Source: Comamonadaceae bacterium (GTDB taxonomy: Bacteria; Pseudomonadota; Gammaproteobacteria; Burkholderiales; Burkholderiaceae_C). From it: a stretch of 11,906 nt of DNA. The translations under genes were made by a program, and so were the position numbers. The notes under the pieces are model-generated. The model was not told the origin of the DNA and did not search any database. It was given only the letters and a program-made list of their open reading frames with translations. The stretch is from contig CANCAO010000021.1 in NCBI GenBank assembly GCA_947374105.1, positions 1 through 11,906 on the forward strand, given 5' to 3'. Positions 1 through 7,039 of the stretch are shown here, piece after piece; position 1 is the first letter of the stretch; every line of letters starts with the position of its first letter.

Positions 1-360
1 TATGCCTCTGTGGACACCGTATCGCCCTCCAATGTGTCCGTCAATCCATGTTTGGCGTCGGGTACTGGAAAAGCCTGGAACTACGTCATTGATATGGTGA
101 CTGGCGGCGGGCCAGCAGAAGCCATATTTTCAAACAATGGCGGAATCAATACCAGTACGCTGGTCAGCGGCTATGAAAATTCAGCAGACGGCAGAACCCG
201 ATACATCAAAAATGACGCCCTATCGACACCCAGCAATACAGTTTTTACGCCCTTGAGTACTCAGCAACTGCCTACCTTTCAAATTTCCTGCAAGCTAACG
301 AACAACTGTGCCAGCACAACGACCGTCAAGCGGGTATGGCGACAGTTGTACATGCGATAG
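1..360 (+). CDS. pilY1: PilY1-like type IV pilus tip/biogenesis protein, C-terminal fragment
   Basis: The reading frame is open from the first base of the window and stops at 358-360, so only about the last 119 residues are visible. The fragment has features I associate with PilY1 C-termini: a short Cys-containing stretch followed by GTGKAWNYVIDMVTGGGP, a later SNNGG turn, and the end KRVWRQLYMR, which resembles the usual (R)RV-x-WREL ending. PilY1 is a large secreted protein that acts with the minor pilins at the tip of type IV pili, in adhesion and in control of extension and retraction. The N-terminal von Willebrand-like part and the calcium-binding propeller are outside the window. The next gene, 30 bases downstream, encodes a pilin, which fits the usual pilVWX-pilY1-pilE order. 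The assignment rests on the C-terminal pattern and the neighbour. Confidence 0.8.
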   Translation, partial: YASVDTVSPSNVSVNPCLASGTGKAWNYVIDMVTGGGPAEAIFSNNGGINTSTLVSGYENSADGRTRYIKNDALSTPSNTVFTPLSTQQLPTFQISCKLTNNCASTTTVKRVWRQLYMR

Positions 361-379
361 CATGACAAGCCTAATTCTT

Positions 380-383
380 GGAG
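380..383 (+). promoter_or_regulatory. Ribosome binding site of the pilin gene
   Basis: GGAG lies 7 bases before the ATG at 391, in the 30-base gap after the pilY1 stop. It is one of the clearer Shine-Dalgarno sites in the window and supports the chosen pilin start, which gives a 15-residue basic leader. Confidence 0.6.
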
Positions 384-390
384 TTTTTTC

Positions 391-888
391 ATGCGCTTAT
401 TAACCAAAGTCACGGGTCGAAACGGCTCCCAAGGTTTTACCTTGATCGAACTCATGATCACGGTCGCCATTGTGGGCGTGCTGGCGGGTATCGCTCTACC
501 CTCTTACAACGCCTCCGTTGCCCGCGCTAAGCGAGCAGATGCGCGCACTCAGCTCATGCAAGCCGGGCAGTTCATGCAACGGTTTTACGCGGCCAATGAC
601 CAATACCTTCAAGACCGCAGCGGCAATAGCGTGCTGGGTTCCGGTGTGGGTATGCCTAGTACTTTGAGAGTATCACCCGCTGACGGCACCGCGCTTTATC
701 AACTCAACACCAGCATCACCACCGCAGGCAACTACACGGCAACAGTCACAACCACGGGCTATACCCTTTACATGGCCCCCATTTCAGGTGGTTCGATGGC
801 CTCAGATCCGTGCGGCATGTTTACGCTAACGTCAGCAGGCGTACGAGGCGTCACGGGCAGCAAATCCCGCGATGAATGTTGGAAATAA
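391..888 (+). CDS. pilE: Type IV pilin, PilE-like minor pilin
   Basis: This 165-residue protein has a class III pilin signal. A basic leader (residues 1-15, ending in Gly15) is followed by FTLIELM, where the prepilin peptidase PilD would cut before Phe16 and methylate it. Glu20 is the conserved Glu5 of the mature pilin. Residues 16-37 form the hydrophobic N-terminal helix, and the rest is a small globular head. Two cysteines near the C-terminus, Cys141 (in DPCGMFTLTS) and Cys163 (in DECWK), should form the disulfide-bounded D-region. The CGxFTL...CW pattern matches PilE-type minor pilins of Burkholderiales, where the gene follows pilY1. The mature protein would be assembled from the inner membrane into the pilus, probably near the tip. 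It could instead be a ComP-like DNA-uptake pilin; the sequence alone does not separate these. Confidence 0.88.
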   Translation: MRLLTKVTGRNGSQGFTLIELMITVAIVGVLAGIALPSYNASVARAKRADARTQLMQAGQFMQRFYAANDQYLQDRSGNSVLGSGVGMPSTLRVSPADGTALYQLNTSITTAGNYTATVTTTGYTLYMAPISGGSMASDPCGMFTLTSAGVRGVTGSKSRDECWK

Positions 889-903
889 CTGCATCTAAAA
901 ACC

Positions 904-2010
904 ATGGTCGATACCGCGCGCCTAATGGCGCTTGCCATGGAGTTGGCAGCTCGCAGTTTGCTGTTGACCTCCCCTAACCCTCGCGTGGGATGTGTCATTG
1001 CAGACGAGCATGGGCAAATCCTCGGGAAAGGTCACACCCAAAAGGCAGGTGGCCCGCATGCTGAGCTTGCCGCCTTGCAAGACGCTCTCAAACAAGGACA
1101 TAAGGTGCAAGGTGCCACGGCTTATGTGACTTTGGAACCTTGCTCACATCAAGGCCGTACTGGCCCATGCTGCGATGCGCTCATTTCAGCAGGCATTAAA
1201 AAAGTAGTCGCCTCCATTGAGGATCCCAATCCCCTGGTGTCAGGTCAGGGGTTTGATCGTTTACGAGCAGCGGGGGTTGAAGTCGAAATTGGTTTGGGAG
1301 CAACAGCGTCTCGTGAATTGAACATTGGTTTTTTCAGCCGAATGATCCGAAAAGCCCCCTGGGTTCGGATGAAGATAGCCGCATCTCTGGATGGAAAAAC
1401 AGCACTGGACAATGGAAGCAGTCAGTGGATTACCGCTGAAATGGCCCGTGCCGATGGCCACGCGTGGCGTGCCCGCGCCTGCGCTGTGCTCACCGGCATA
1501 GGCACGGTGCTTCAAGACAACCCGCGTTTGGATGTGCGCCTGGTCAACACGGAGCGTCAGCCCGACTTGGTGGTTGTGGATAGTCGAATGGAAACACCAC
1601 TGGATGCTCATCTTTTTATAGCGGGCCGTGCATGCTACATCTACACTGCAGCCGTAAATGATATAAAAAAAGAAGCACTGCAAGCCAGAGGTGCAACCGT
1701 CATCACCCTGCCTGGGGCACACGGCAAGGTGGATCTGGTCGCCATGTTGCAAGACCTGGCTAAGCGCGGCATCAACGAACTGCATATCGAGGCAGGCGAA
1801 AAGCTCAATGGCTCACTGATTCGTGAAAATTTGGTTGATGAGTTTGTGATGTATTTGGCACCTAAGCTCATGGGTCAAGGCCGTGGCATGGCAAGTTTCG
1901 GCCCCTTCAGCGATCTGTCACAAGCAGTTCCCCTGGACTTTATGTCCTGTGACCGACTGGGGCCCGACTTGCGCGTTGTGGCTCGTGTCAGCCAGCGCGA
2001 TCTTTTTTAG
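904..2010 (+). CDS. ribD: Bifunctional riboflavin biosynthesis protein RibD (deaminase/reductase)
   Basis: RibD deaminates and then reduces the pyrimidine made by GTP cyclohydrolase II, giving 5-amino-6-(ribitylamino)uracil phosphate. The 368 residues have the usual two parts. Residues 1-145 are a cytidine-deaminase fold with zinc site His52-Ala-Glu54, Cys80 (LEPCSHQGRTGPC) and Cys89. Residues 151-368 are the NADPH-dependent reductase, with APWVRMKIAASLDGKTA, the QWIT stretch and TGIGTVLQDNPRLDVR. The length is normal for the family. The start at 904 has no good Shine-Dalgarno sequence and lies only 15 bases after the pilin stop; Met8 (925) is a possible alternative, but the first start keeps the residues expected before the SPNPRVGCV motif. 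The next gene starts directly after the stop codon. There is no room upstream for an FMN riboswitch. Confidence 0.96.
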   Translation: MVDTARLMALAMELAARSLLLTSPNPRVGCVIADEHGQILGKGHTQKAGGPHAELAALQDALKQGHKVQGATAYVTLEPCSHQGRTGPCCDALISAGIKKVVASIEDPNPLVSGQGFDRLRAAGVEVEIGLGATASRELNIGFFSRMIRKAPWVRMKIAASLDGKTALDNGSSQWITAEMARADGHAWRARACAVLTGIGTVLQDNPRLDVRLVNTERQPDLVVVDSRMETPLDAHLFIAGRACYIYTAAVNDIKKEALQARGATVITLPGAHGKVDLVAMLQDLAKRGINELHIEAGEKLNGSLIRENLVDEFVMYLAPKLMGQGRGMASFGPFSDLSQAVPLDFMSCDRLGPDLRVVARVSQRDLF

Positions 2011-4158
2011 ATGAAATCCGATCGAACCGTCTGGCTACTCGCTCTCATGATGGGGCTGCTGCCCGCCCTGGGTTCACACACAGAGGAATTGCTACAGGAC
2101 ACCCTGAAGTCCATCCTGGTGTCATTTTTCGTATTAGTTAGCGCCTTGGTTTACTTCTGGAACCTGCGAAAAATAAGCGCGACAGAATCAAGGATCCAAC
2201 TTCACGGCCTGCTTGCGCTCCCGCTGTCGCTGATGGTCTATGCACTTGGCAGCATGGCTTGGTCACACACGTTTCTGGCTGGGGTGGAAGCGATTCGATG
2301 GTTCATATTCAGCTTGCTTGTATTTACAGGCATCAACTGCTTCACCGCAGCCAGACTTACACCACTGGCCTGGGGCATTCATCTGGGGGCAGTCATCTCA
2401 TCAATGTGGACTGCATTGCAGTTTTGGGTGGATTTCTCTTTCTTTGCACAAGGTCCAAACCCGGCTTCAACCTTTGTTAATCGTAATTTTTTTGGTGAAT
2501 TCCTGGTTTGTACTCTGCCTTTTTCTGTGCTTCTTTTAACGCGAATCAAAGATAAGACTTCCGTCATATTGCTCACTTTTTCACTGGCATTCAATGTAGT
2601 GGCATTGATGATGACGGGCACCCGTTCTGCGTTGGTCGGCCTGATTGCTTTGGGGGTACTGATCCCCATCATTCTTTTCTTTTATCGCAAACAGGTCGTT
2701 TCGACGGGATGGCGTGCGCCACAACTTGCAGCTCTGGTGGCTGTTTTTGTGTCTGGCGTTTTATTGCTTGGATCCATCCAGACAAACAACCCCAAAATGC
2801 TCAATGAAAGTGGCCGAATCAATGCCCTGGAGAGAGCCATGAGTCGAACGCTCTCAATAACAAAATCAAGTGAATACAGCGAAGGGTCTTTTTCAATCCG
2901 TGCCGTGATGTGGAAGGCCACTGGGCGCATGATCCAGGCCAATCCGCTTGCAGGCGTTGGCGCTGGAGCATGGGAGGTGCATACACCGATCTACCAGAAC
3001 GCTGCAGGTCAACTTGAGACCGACTATTACGCACACAATGAAATACTACAACTACTGGCCGAATACGGACTTGTGGGATGGTTATTTTTGATTGCACTAC
3101 TTGGCTACTTGGCATGGGCCGCCTATGCAACTTGGTCAAACAAGTCTGCTTTAGGGCAACAAGAGGCCCTTTTGCGAGCCTTGACCTTGTCCAGTTTGCT
3201 GGTGCTTTTATTGGTGAGTAATGCGGGATTTCCTTGGCGCATGGCAACCACAGGTGCCTTATTCGCCATCAGCCTTGCAATTTTGGGGGCCTCGGATATT
3301 CGGCTAGGTGTTTTAGACGGCATCTTGGCAAGCACATCGACTTGGAAGATTCGTTATCTCACCTGGTCAATGATGGTGTTGACTATTTGCACGGCTCTGG
3401 CCGTCTACATTGCGCAGCAAGCCATCGAATGCGAAAGCAAGATCATCAGGGCGGTCAAGATCGCAATAACCATTTCCCAATCTGGCTATCCCAAAGACCC
3501 TCGGTGGGACAATCTTAAATCAGAAATGATCACACTGCTGCGCGAAGGTGTTGCCATCAACCCGCACTACAGAAAACTGACGCCGATTGTTGCGGACTCA
3601 CTAGCCAGTTGGGGCGATTGGAAAAATGCCACCTGGATATGGGAGTCCGTACTGGAATCCAGACCCTACGTTGTCGCACTGCTGGCCAACGTGACCCGTG
3701 GTCAGATTCAAGCGCAGAATTTCCCCAAAGCCGAAGAAAACCTAAACCGGGCTATGGCATTGCAACCCTCATCTCCTGTCTTGGCGACGCTTCAAGTCAT
3801 TCTATGGACTCGAAACGGCAAAGAAAAAGAAGCAATGATCCAAGCCAAAGAACTGGTTAAAACCGGAATAATTGACCCTGATTTACTTCGTACCGCCTAC
3901 TTTTTGGGCATGCGTAATCAAGACCCTGAACTTGCCATCATGGCGCTCAAACAGCGAATAAAAACTTGGCCAAATCAGGCCGTAGATGGCTGGCTTAAAC
4001 TAGGGCATATCTATGCAGCAGCCGAGTCGAAAAACGACGAACTCGCCGTTGAAAGTTACCGTTCTGCATTTGAGGCGGCCGAGCCACAAAATCAGGTTAC
4101 CGTTCTGGCAATGATTCCCACGAAGTACCGTGACAAAGTCATACTGCATAGGCAGTAA
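2011..4158 (+). CDS. O-antigen ligase / PglL-type oligosaccharyltransferase family membrane protein with TPR-like tail
   Basis: This 715-residue polytopic inner-membrane protein has about ten or more hydrophobic segments within residues 7-468, followed by a soluble tail. Motifs typical of the Wzy_C/PglL family are visible: TFVNRNFFGEFL (154-165), TGTRSALVGL (202-211), a large periplasmic loop with RAVMWKATGRMI (297-308) and NPLAGVGAG (311-319), and YAHNEILQLLAEYGLVG (340-356), whose His342 matches the conserved catalytic-loop histidine. The tail (about 470-715) is helical with TPR-like repeats around 555-590 and 655-690 and should be periplasmic. Family members move a lipid-linked glycan to lipid A core (WaaL) or to protein, often pilin (PglL, TfpO). 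The pilin and pilY1 genes just upstream favour pilin glycosylation, but that is inference; a WaaL-like ligase is possible. The gene abuts ribD and interrupts the riboflavin genes. Confidence 0.82.
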   Translation: MKSDRTVWLLALMMGLLPALGSHTEELLQDTLKSILVSFFVLVSALVYFWNLRKISATESRIQLHGLLALPLSLMVYALGSMAWSHTFLAGVEAIRWFIFSLLVFTGINCFTAARLTPLAWGIHLGAVISSMWTALQFWVDFSFFAQGPNPASTFVNRNFFGEFLVCTLPFSVLLLTRIKDKTSVILLTFSLAFNVVALMMTGTRSALVGLIALGVLIPIILFFYRKQVVSTGWRAPQLAALVAVFVSGVLLLGSIQTNNPKMLNESGRINALERAMSRTLSITKSSEYSEGSFSIRAVMWKATGRMIQANPLAGVGAGAWEVHTPIYQNAAGQLETDYYAHNEILQLLAEYGLVGWLFLIALLGYLAWAAYATWSNKSALGQQEALLRALTLSSLLVLLLVSNAGFPWRMATTGALFAISLAILGASDIRLGVLDGILASTSTWKIRYLTWSMMVLTICTALAVYIAQQAIECESKIIRAVKIAITISQSGYPKDPRWDNLKSEMITLLREGVAINPHYRKLTPIVADSLASWGDWKNATWIWESVLESRPYVVALLANVTRGQIQAQNFPKAEENLNRAMALQPSSPVLATLQVILWTRNGKEKEAMIQAKELVKTGIIDPDLLRTAYFLGMRNQDPELAIMALKQRIKTWPNQAVDGWLKLGHIYAAAESKNDELAVESYRSAFEAAEPQNQVTVLAMIPTKYRDKVILHRQ

Positions 4159-4171
4159 AAGCATTTTTTAC

Positions 4172-4186
4172 GACACTAAAAGTGTC
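4172..4186 (+). other. Short perfect hairpin in the gap before ribE
   Basis: GACACT-AAA-AGTGTC is a 6-bp perfect inverted repeat with a 3-base loop, in the 55-base gap between the ligase gene and ribE. A run of six T lies before it (4164-4169), not after it, so it is not an intrinsic terminator on the plus strand. It may be a minor RNA stem or chance. Confidence 0.3.
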
Positions 4187-4213
4187 CAAACCATATCCTG
4201 CGAAAATATCATT

Positions 4214-4858
4214 ATGTTCACCGGAATCATCACCGGCGTGGGGTGCATCGTCGCCAGCCACGACCTGGGTAGCTCATCTCATCACGGCAAGCGTCTCACC
4301 ATCGCATGTCCGCCCACCTACATCGACGATGTGGGCCTGGGCGACAGCATTGCGCTCAATGGCGCGTGCATGACTGTCACCACGCTCATCCCCGGACAAC
4401 AGCAGTTCACCATCGACATCTCTGCCGAGTCGCTAGACAAAACCACGGGGTTGGCTGAGGGCTGCAAAGTCAACCTCGAAAAAGCCCTGCGCGCGCATGA
4501 CCGCTTGGGCGGTCACATCGTCTCCGGCCATGTGGACGGTATCGGGCAGGTTAACCACTTTGCTCCGGTGGGTGAAAGCTGGGAGCTGCGCGTGCAAGTG
4601 CCGCCTGAGCTGGCCCGATACCTGGCCTACAAGGGCTCAATCACCGTTAACGGCGTGAGCCTAACCGTGAACCGCGTGGCCGACAACGCCAGCGGCTGCG
4701 AAATCAGCATCAACCTGATTCCCCACACGGTGCAAACCACGGCACTGGGCGAACTGCACGCGGGTGCAGGTGTGAACCTTGAAATTGACACCGTCGCACG
4801 GTACGTTGAACGCATGCTCACAAGCCAAGCACCCCTCTCTTTGAAAGCATCTGCATGA
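4214..4858 (+). CDS. ribE: Riboflavin synthase alpha subunit
   Basis: This enzyme dismutates two molecules of 6,7-dimethyl-8-ribityllumazine to riboflavin and the RibD product. The 214 residues show the internal duplication of the family. Barrel 1 begins [10 protein letters not shown] and has NGACMTV at 50-56 and ESLDKTTGL at 72-80. Barrel 2 has [13 protein letters not shown] at 99-111 and NGVSLTVN at 146-153. The end, [10 protein letters not shown], is the usual C-terminal helix. The start at 4214 is chosen because the family always begins MFTGI(I/V). The frame stays open back to an ATG at 4130, but that would add 28 unrelated residues and overlap the ligase gene. No strong Shine-Dalgarno sequence is seen. 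The stop overlaps the next start as ATGA (4855-4858). In other naming schemes the gene is called ribC. Confidence 0.96.
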   Translation: MFTGIITGVGCIVASHDLGSSSHHGKRLTIACPPTYIDDVGLGDSIALNGACMTVTTLIPGQQQFTIDISAESLDKTTGLAEGCKVNLEKALRAHDRLGGHIVSGHVDGIGQVNHFAPVGESWELRVQVPPELARYLAYKGSITVNGVSLTVNRVADNASGCEISINLIPHTVQTTALGELHAGAGVNLEIDTVARYVERMLTSQAPLSLKASA

Positions 4859-5985
4859 GCACACCCAAGACCAACACATCGCCAGTTCCAATTTCCCCCG
4901 TCGAAGACATCGTGGCCGACATGCGCGCTGGGCGCATGGTGATTTTGGTGGACGAAGAAGACCGCGAGAACGAGGGCGATTTGGTGCTGGCGGCTGACCA
5001 CGTTAGCGCTGAGGCCATCAACTTCATGGCCCGCTTTGGCCGTGGTCTGATCTGCCTCACGCTCACGCGCGAGCGCTGCGAGCGACTGCAACTGCCCCCC
5101 ATGGTGGCGCGCAACGCCGACAAAAAAGGCACCGCCTTTACCGCCTCTATCGAAGCGGCTGAGGGCGTGACCACGGGTATCTCTGCCGCCGACCGCGCCC
5201 GCACCGTGCAAGCCGCCGTGGCTGCCAACGCCCGCCCCAGCGACTTGGTGCAGCCCGGTCACATCTTCCCACTGCAAGCGGTGGATGGTGGTGTGCTGAT
5301 GCGCGCGGGCCACACCGAAGCCGGTTGCGACCTTGCAGCCATGGCAGGCTGTGATCCGTCCGCCGTGATCTGCGAAATCATGAAAGACGACGGCACCATG
5401 GCGCGCCTGCCCGATCTGCAAATCTTCGCCGCCGAACACGGCCTGAAGATCGGCACCATTGCCGACCTGATTGAACACCGCAGCCGCACCGAATCACTCA
5501 TTGAAAAACTCGGCACCCGCACGCTGAACACCGCCTTTGGCGAGTTCACCGCACACGCCTTTCGCGACAAGCCCAGCCAAGCCCTGCACTTGGCGTTGGT
5601 TCGCGGCCAGTGGCCTACCGATGAAGCCGTACTGGCCCGCGTACATGAGCCCTTATCAGTGTTGGACGCGCTAGAGGTCAAGCGCCCCATGCACTCCTGG
5701 AGTCTGGACGCCTGCCTGTCACGCATCGCCGCTGAGGGCAAAGGCGTGGTGGTGCTGCTCAATTGCGGCGAGTCGGCCACGCAACTGTTAGCCCAATTTG
5801 AAGGCACGGCCCGCGCCAGCCACGGGCCCGAGCGGGGCCGCATGGACTTGCGCACCTACGGCGTGGGCGCGCAAATTTTGCGTGAATGCGGCGTTCATAA
5901 AATGAAGCTCATGGGCACACCACGCCGCATGCCCAGCATGACGGGCTATGGGCTTGAGATCACCGGCTACGTCTCCAATACTTAA
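4855..5985 (+). CDS. ribBA: 3,4-dihydroxy-2-butanone 4-phosphate synthase fused to a degenerate GTP cyclohydrolase II-like domain (RibBX type)
   Basis: Residues 1-205 are a complete DHBP synthase (RibB), which makes the four-carbon unit of riboflavin from ribulose 5-phosphate. The acidic [12 protein letters not shown] (33-44), [13 protein letters not shown] (153-165, His153) and [11 protein letters not shown] (178-188) are present. Residues 213-376 align with GTP cyclohydrolase II (RibA): [13 protein letters not shown] (262-264), [15 protein letters not shown] (332-346) and GYGLEI near the end. However, the zinc motif expected after RVH (ECLTGDVFGSRRCDCG) is replaced by a stretch without those cysteines (residues 265-282), so this half should not open GTP. 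This fits the RibBX variant known from Proteobacteria, in which only RibB is active. Automatic annotation would probably call it RibBA. It overlaps ribE by ATGA, and ribH follows after 18 bases. Confidence 0.93.
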   Translation: MSTPKTNTSPVPISPVEDIVADMRAGRMVILVDEEDRENEGDLVLAADHVSAEAINFMARFGRGLICLTLTRERCERLQLPPMVARNADKKGTAFTASIEAAEGVTTGISAADRARTVQAAVAANARPSDLVQPGHIFPLQAVDGGVLMRAGHTEAGCDLAAMAGCDPSAVICEIMKDDGTMARLPDLQIFAAEHGLKIGTIADLIEHRSRTESLIEKLGTRTLNTAFGEFTAHAFRDKPSQALHLALVRGQWPTDEAVLARVHEPLSVLDALEVKRPMHSWSLDACLSRIAAEGKGVVVLLNCGESATQLLAQFEGTARASHGPERGRMDLRTYGVGAQILRECGVHKMKLMGTPRRMPSMTGYGLEITGYVSNT

Positions 5986-6003
5986 CAAAGAAAAAAACAC
6001 ATC

Positions 6004-6477
6004 ATGTTTGGCGCTAACAAAGGAACCCTGGCTGCAGCAGACCATCGCCTCGACGGCAAGCCGCTGTTCATCGGCATCGTGCAGGCTCGCTTCAACGAAG
6101 CCATCACCAACGCCCTGGCATCTGCCTGCAAGGCAGAGCTGGCTACGCTGGGTGTGCAAGACAAACACATTGACCACGTCTTTGTGCCCGGCGCTCTGGA
6201 AGTGCCGGTGGCTCTGCAAGCCATGGCGGAGAAAAACCGCTACGACGCGCTAATCGCCCTGGGTTGCATCATTCGCGGTGAGACTTATCACTTTGAACTG
6301 GTGGCCAACGAATCTAGCGCAGGTGTCACCCGCATTGCACTGGACTACCAAGTGCCTGTGGCCAACGCTATCCTGACAACCGAGAACTTGGCGCAAGCCA
6401 TTGCCCGCCAAACCGACAAAGGCACTGACGCTGCCCGCGTAGCTGTGGAAATGGCCAACCTGATGAATGAAATTTAA
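6004..6477 (+). CDS. ribH: 6,7-dimethyl-8-ribityllumazine synthase
   Basis: RibH condenses the RibB product with 5-amino-6-(ribitylamino)uracil to give lumazine, the substrate of riboflavin synthase. The 157 residues carry the family motifs in order: QARFN (27-31), [10 protein letters not shown] (61-70), [16 protein letters not shown] (85-100) with the proton-transfer histidine His96, NESSAGV (102-108) and LTTENLAQA (124-132). The length is typical of the icosahedral or decameric lumazine synthases. The start at 6004 follows an A-rich stretch (AAAGAAAAAAA) that may help ribosome binding; no clear GGAG is present. Its stop TAA shares one base with the nusB start (TAATG at 6475-6479), so translation of nusB is probably coupled to it. 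The ribH-nusB order is common in Proteobacteria. Confidence 0.96.
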   Translation: MFGANKGTLAAADHRLDGKPLFIGIVQARFNEAITNALASACKAELATLGVQDKHIDHVFVPGALEVPVALQAMAEKNRYDALIALGCIIRGETYHFELVANESSAGVTRIALDYQVPVANAILTTENLAQAIARQTDKGTDAARVAVEMANLMNEI

Positions 6478-7025
6478 TGACCGACACCACACCTAAATCC
6501 ACCCATAAAACCGCCACACGCCCGCCACGCCAAACCCGCTCAGGGGTAACCAGCACCGGTGCACGCAAGGCGGCCAGCAAATCGGGCCGCAGCCGCGCAC
6601 GCTCCTTTGCCGTGCAAGCGCTCTACCAGTATTTGGTTGGCGGTAACGAGGCCGAAGCCATTGATACGTTCACCCGTGATCTGGCGGGTTTCGACAAATC
6701 CGACACCGCCCATTTCGACGCGCTGCTGCACGGCTGCATTGAACAAGCCGAGGCGCTGGACGCGCTGATCTTGCCGCTGATGGACCGCAAGATGGCCGAG
6801 ATTTCACCCATCGAGCGCAGCGTGATGTGGATCGGCGCTTATGAGATGAGCCATTGCCTGGATGTGCCTTGGCGCGTCGTGCTCAATGAGTGCATCGAGC
6901 TGGCCAAAGAGTTTGGCGGCACTGACGGCCACAAGTACGTCAACGGCGTACTCAACGGCTTGGCCCCCAAGCTGCGCGCGACTGAGGTGACCGCTGACCA
7001 AGCCAAGGGGCTGGTTCGCCCATGA
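6477..7025 (+). CDS. nusB: Transcription antitermination factor NusB
   Basis: NusB pairs with NusE (ribosomal protein S10) and binds boxA RNA to allow antitermination in rRNA operons. The core, from about residue 38, matches the all-helical NusB fold: [13 protein letters not shown] (41-53), the LLHGCIEQ helix (83-90), [16 protein letters not shown] (109-124), [19 protein letters not shown] (130-148) and the signature [16 protein letters not shown] (152-167). At 182 residues it is longer than the E. coli protein (about 139). The difference is mainly a basic, Thr/Ser/Arg/Lys-rich, probably disordered N-terminal tail (residues 1-40), which may help RNA contact; that role is inference. The start is supported by the one-base overlap with the ribH stop. 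Confidence 0.95.
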   Translation: MTDTTPKSTHKTATRPPRQTRSGVTSTGARKAASKSGRSRARSFAVQALYQYLVGGNEAEAIDTFTRDLAGFDKSDTAHFDALLHGCIEQAEALDALILPLMDRKMAEISPIERSVMWIGAYEMSHCLDVPWRVVLNECIELAKEFGGTDGHKYVNGVLNGLAPKLRATEVTADQAKGLVRP

Positions 7026-7039
7026 GTTTGTGCCCATGA
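7022..7039 (+). other. Five-codon reading frame (MSLCP) bridging nusB and the aminotransferase gene
   Basis: ATG at 7022 overlaps the nusB stop as ATGA (7022-7025). The frame reads five codons and stops at 7037-7039, where TGA again forms ATGA with the ATG at 7036 of the next gene. If used, it would carry ribosomes from nusB to the aminotransferase start by two successive couplings. It could also be chance. No Shine-Dalgarno sequence close enough to be convincing is seen; AAGGGG at 7004-7009 is 12 bases away. Confidence 0.3.

Noticed and set aside
889..903. FMN riboswitch ahead of the riboflavin genes
   Set aside because: Only 15 bases lie before ribD and 55 before ribE, too few for this aptamer, and none of its conserved blocks is visible there.
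1261..1785. Minus-strand open frame of 174 codons opposite ribD
   Set aside because: No family features, Cys/His-scattered composition, and it lies fully within the ribD reductase domain.
4130..4213. Upstream in-frame ATG as ribE start
   Set aside because: It would add 28 residues unlike riboflavin synthase and overlap the ligase gene; the family begins at MFTGI, encoded from 4214.
4627..5478. Long minus-strand open frame of about 283 codons opposite ribE and the RibB gene
   Set aside because: Its translation is low in complexity (Gly/His/Ala-rich) with no recognisable motif, while the plus strand codes two clear enzymes; it is a shadow of high-GC codon use.
7030..7035. GTG start for the aminotransferase
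   Set aside because: Possible, but it adds only two residues, and the ATG at 7036 has an ATGA junction; not excluded by sequence alone.
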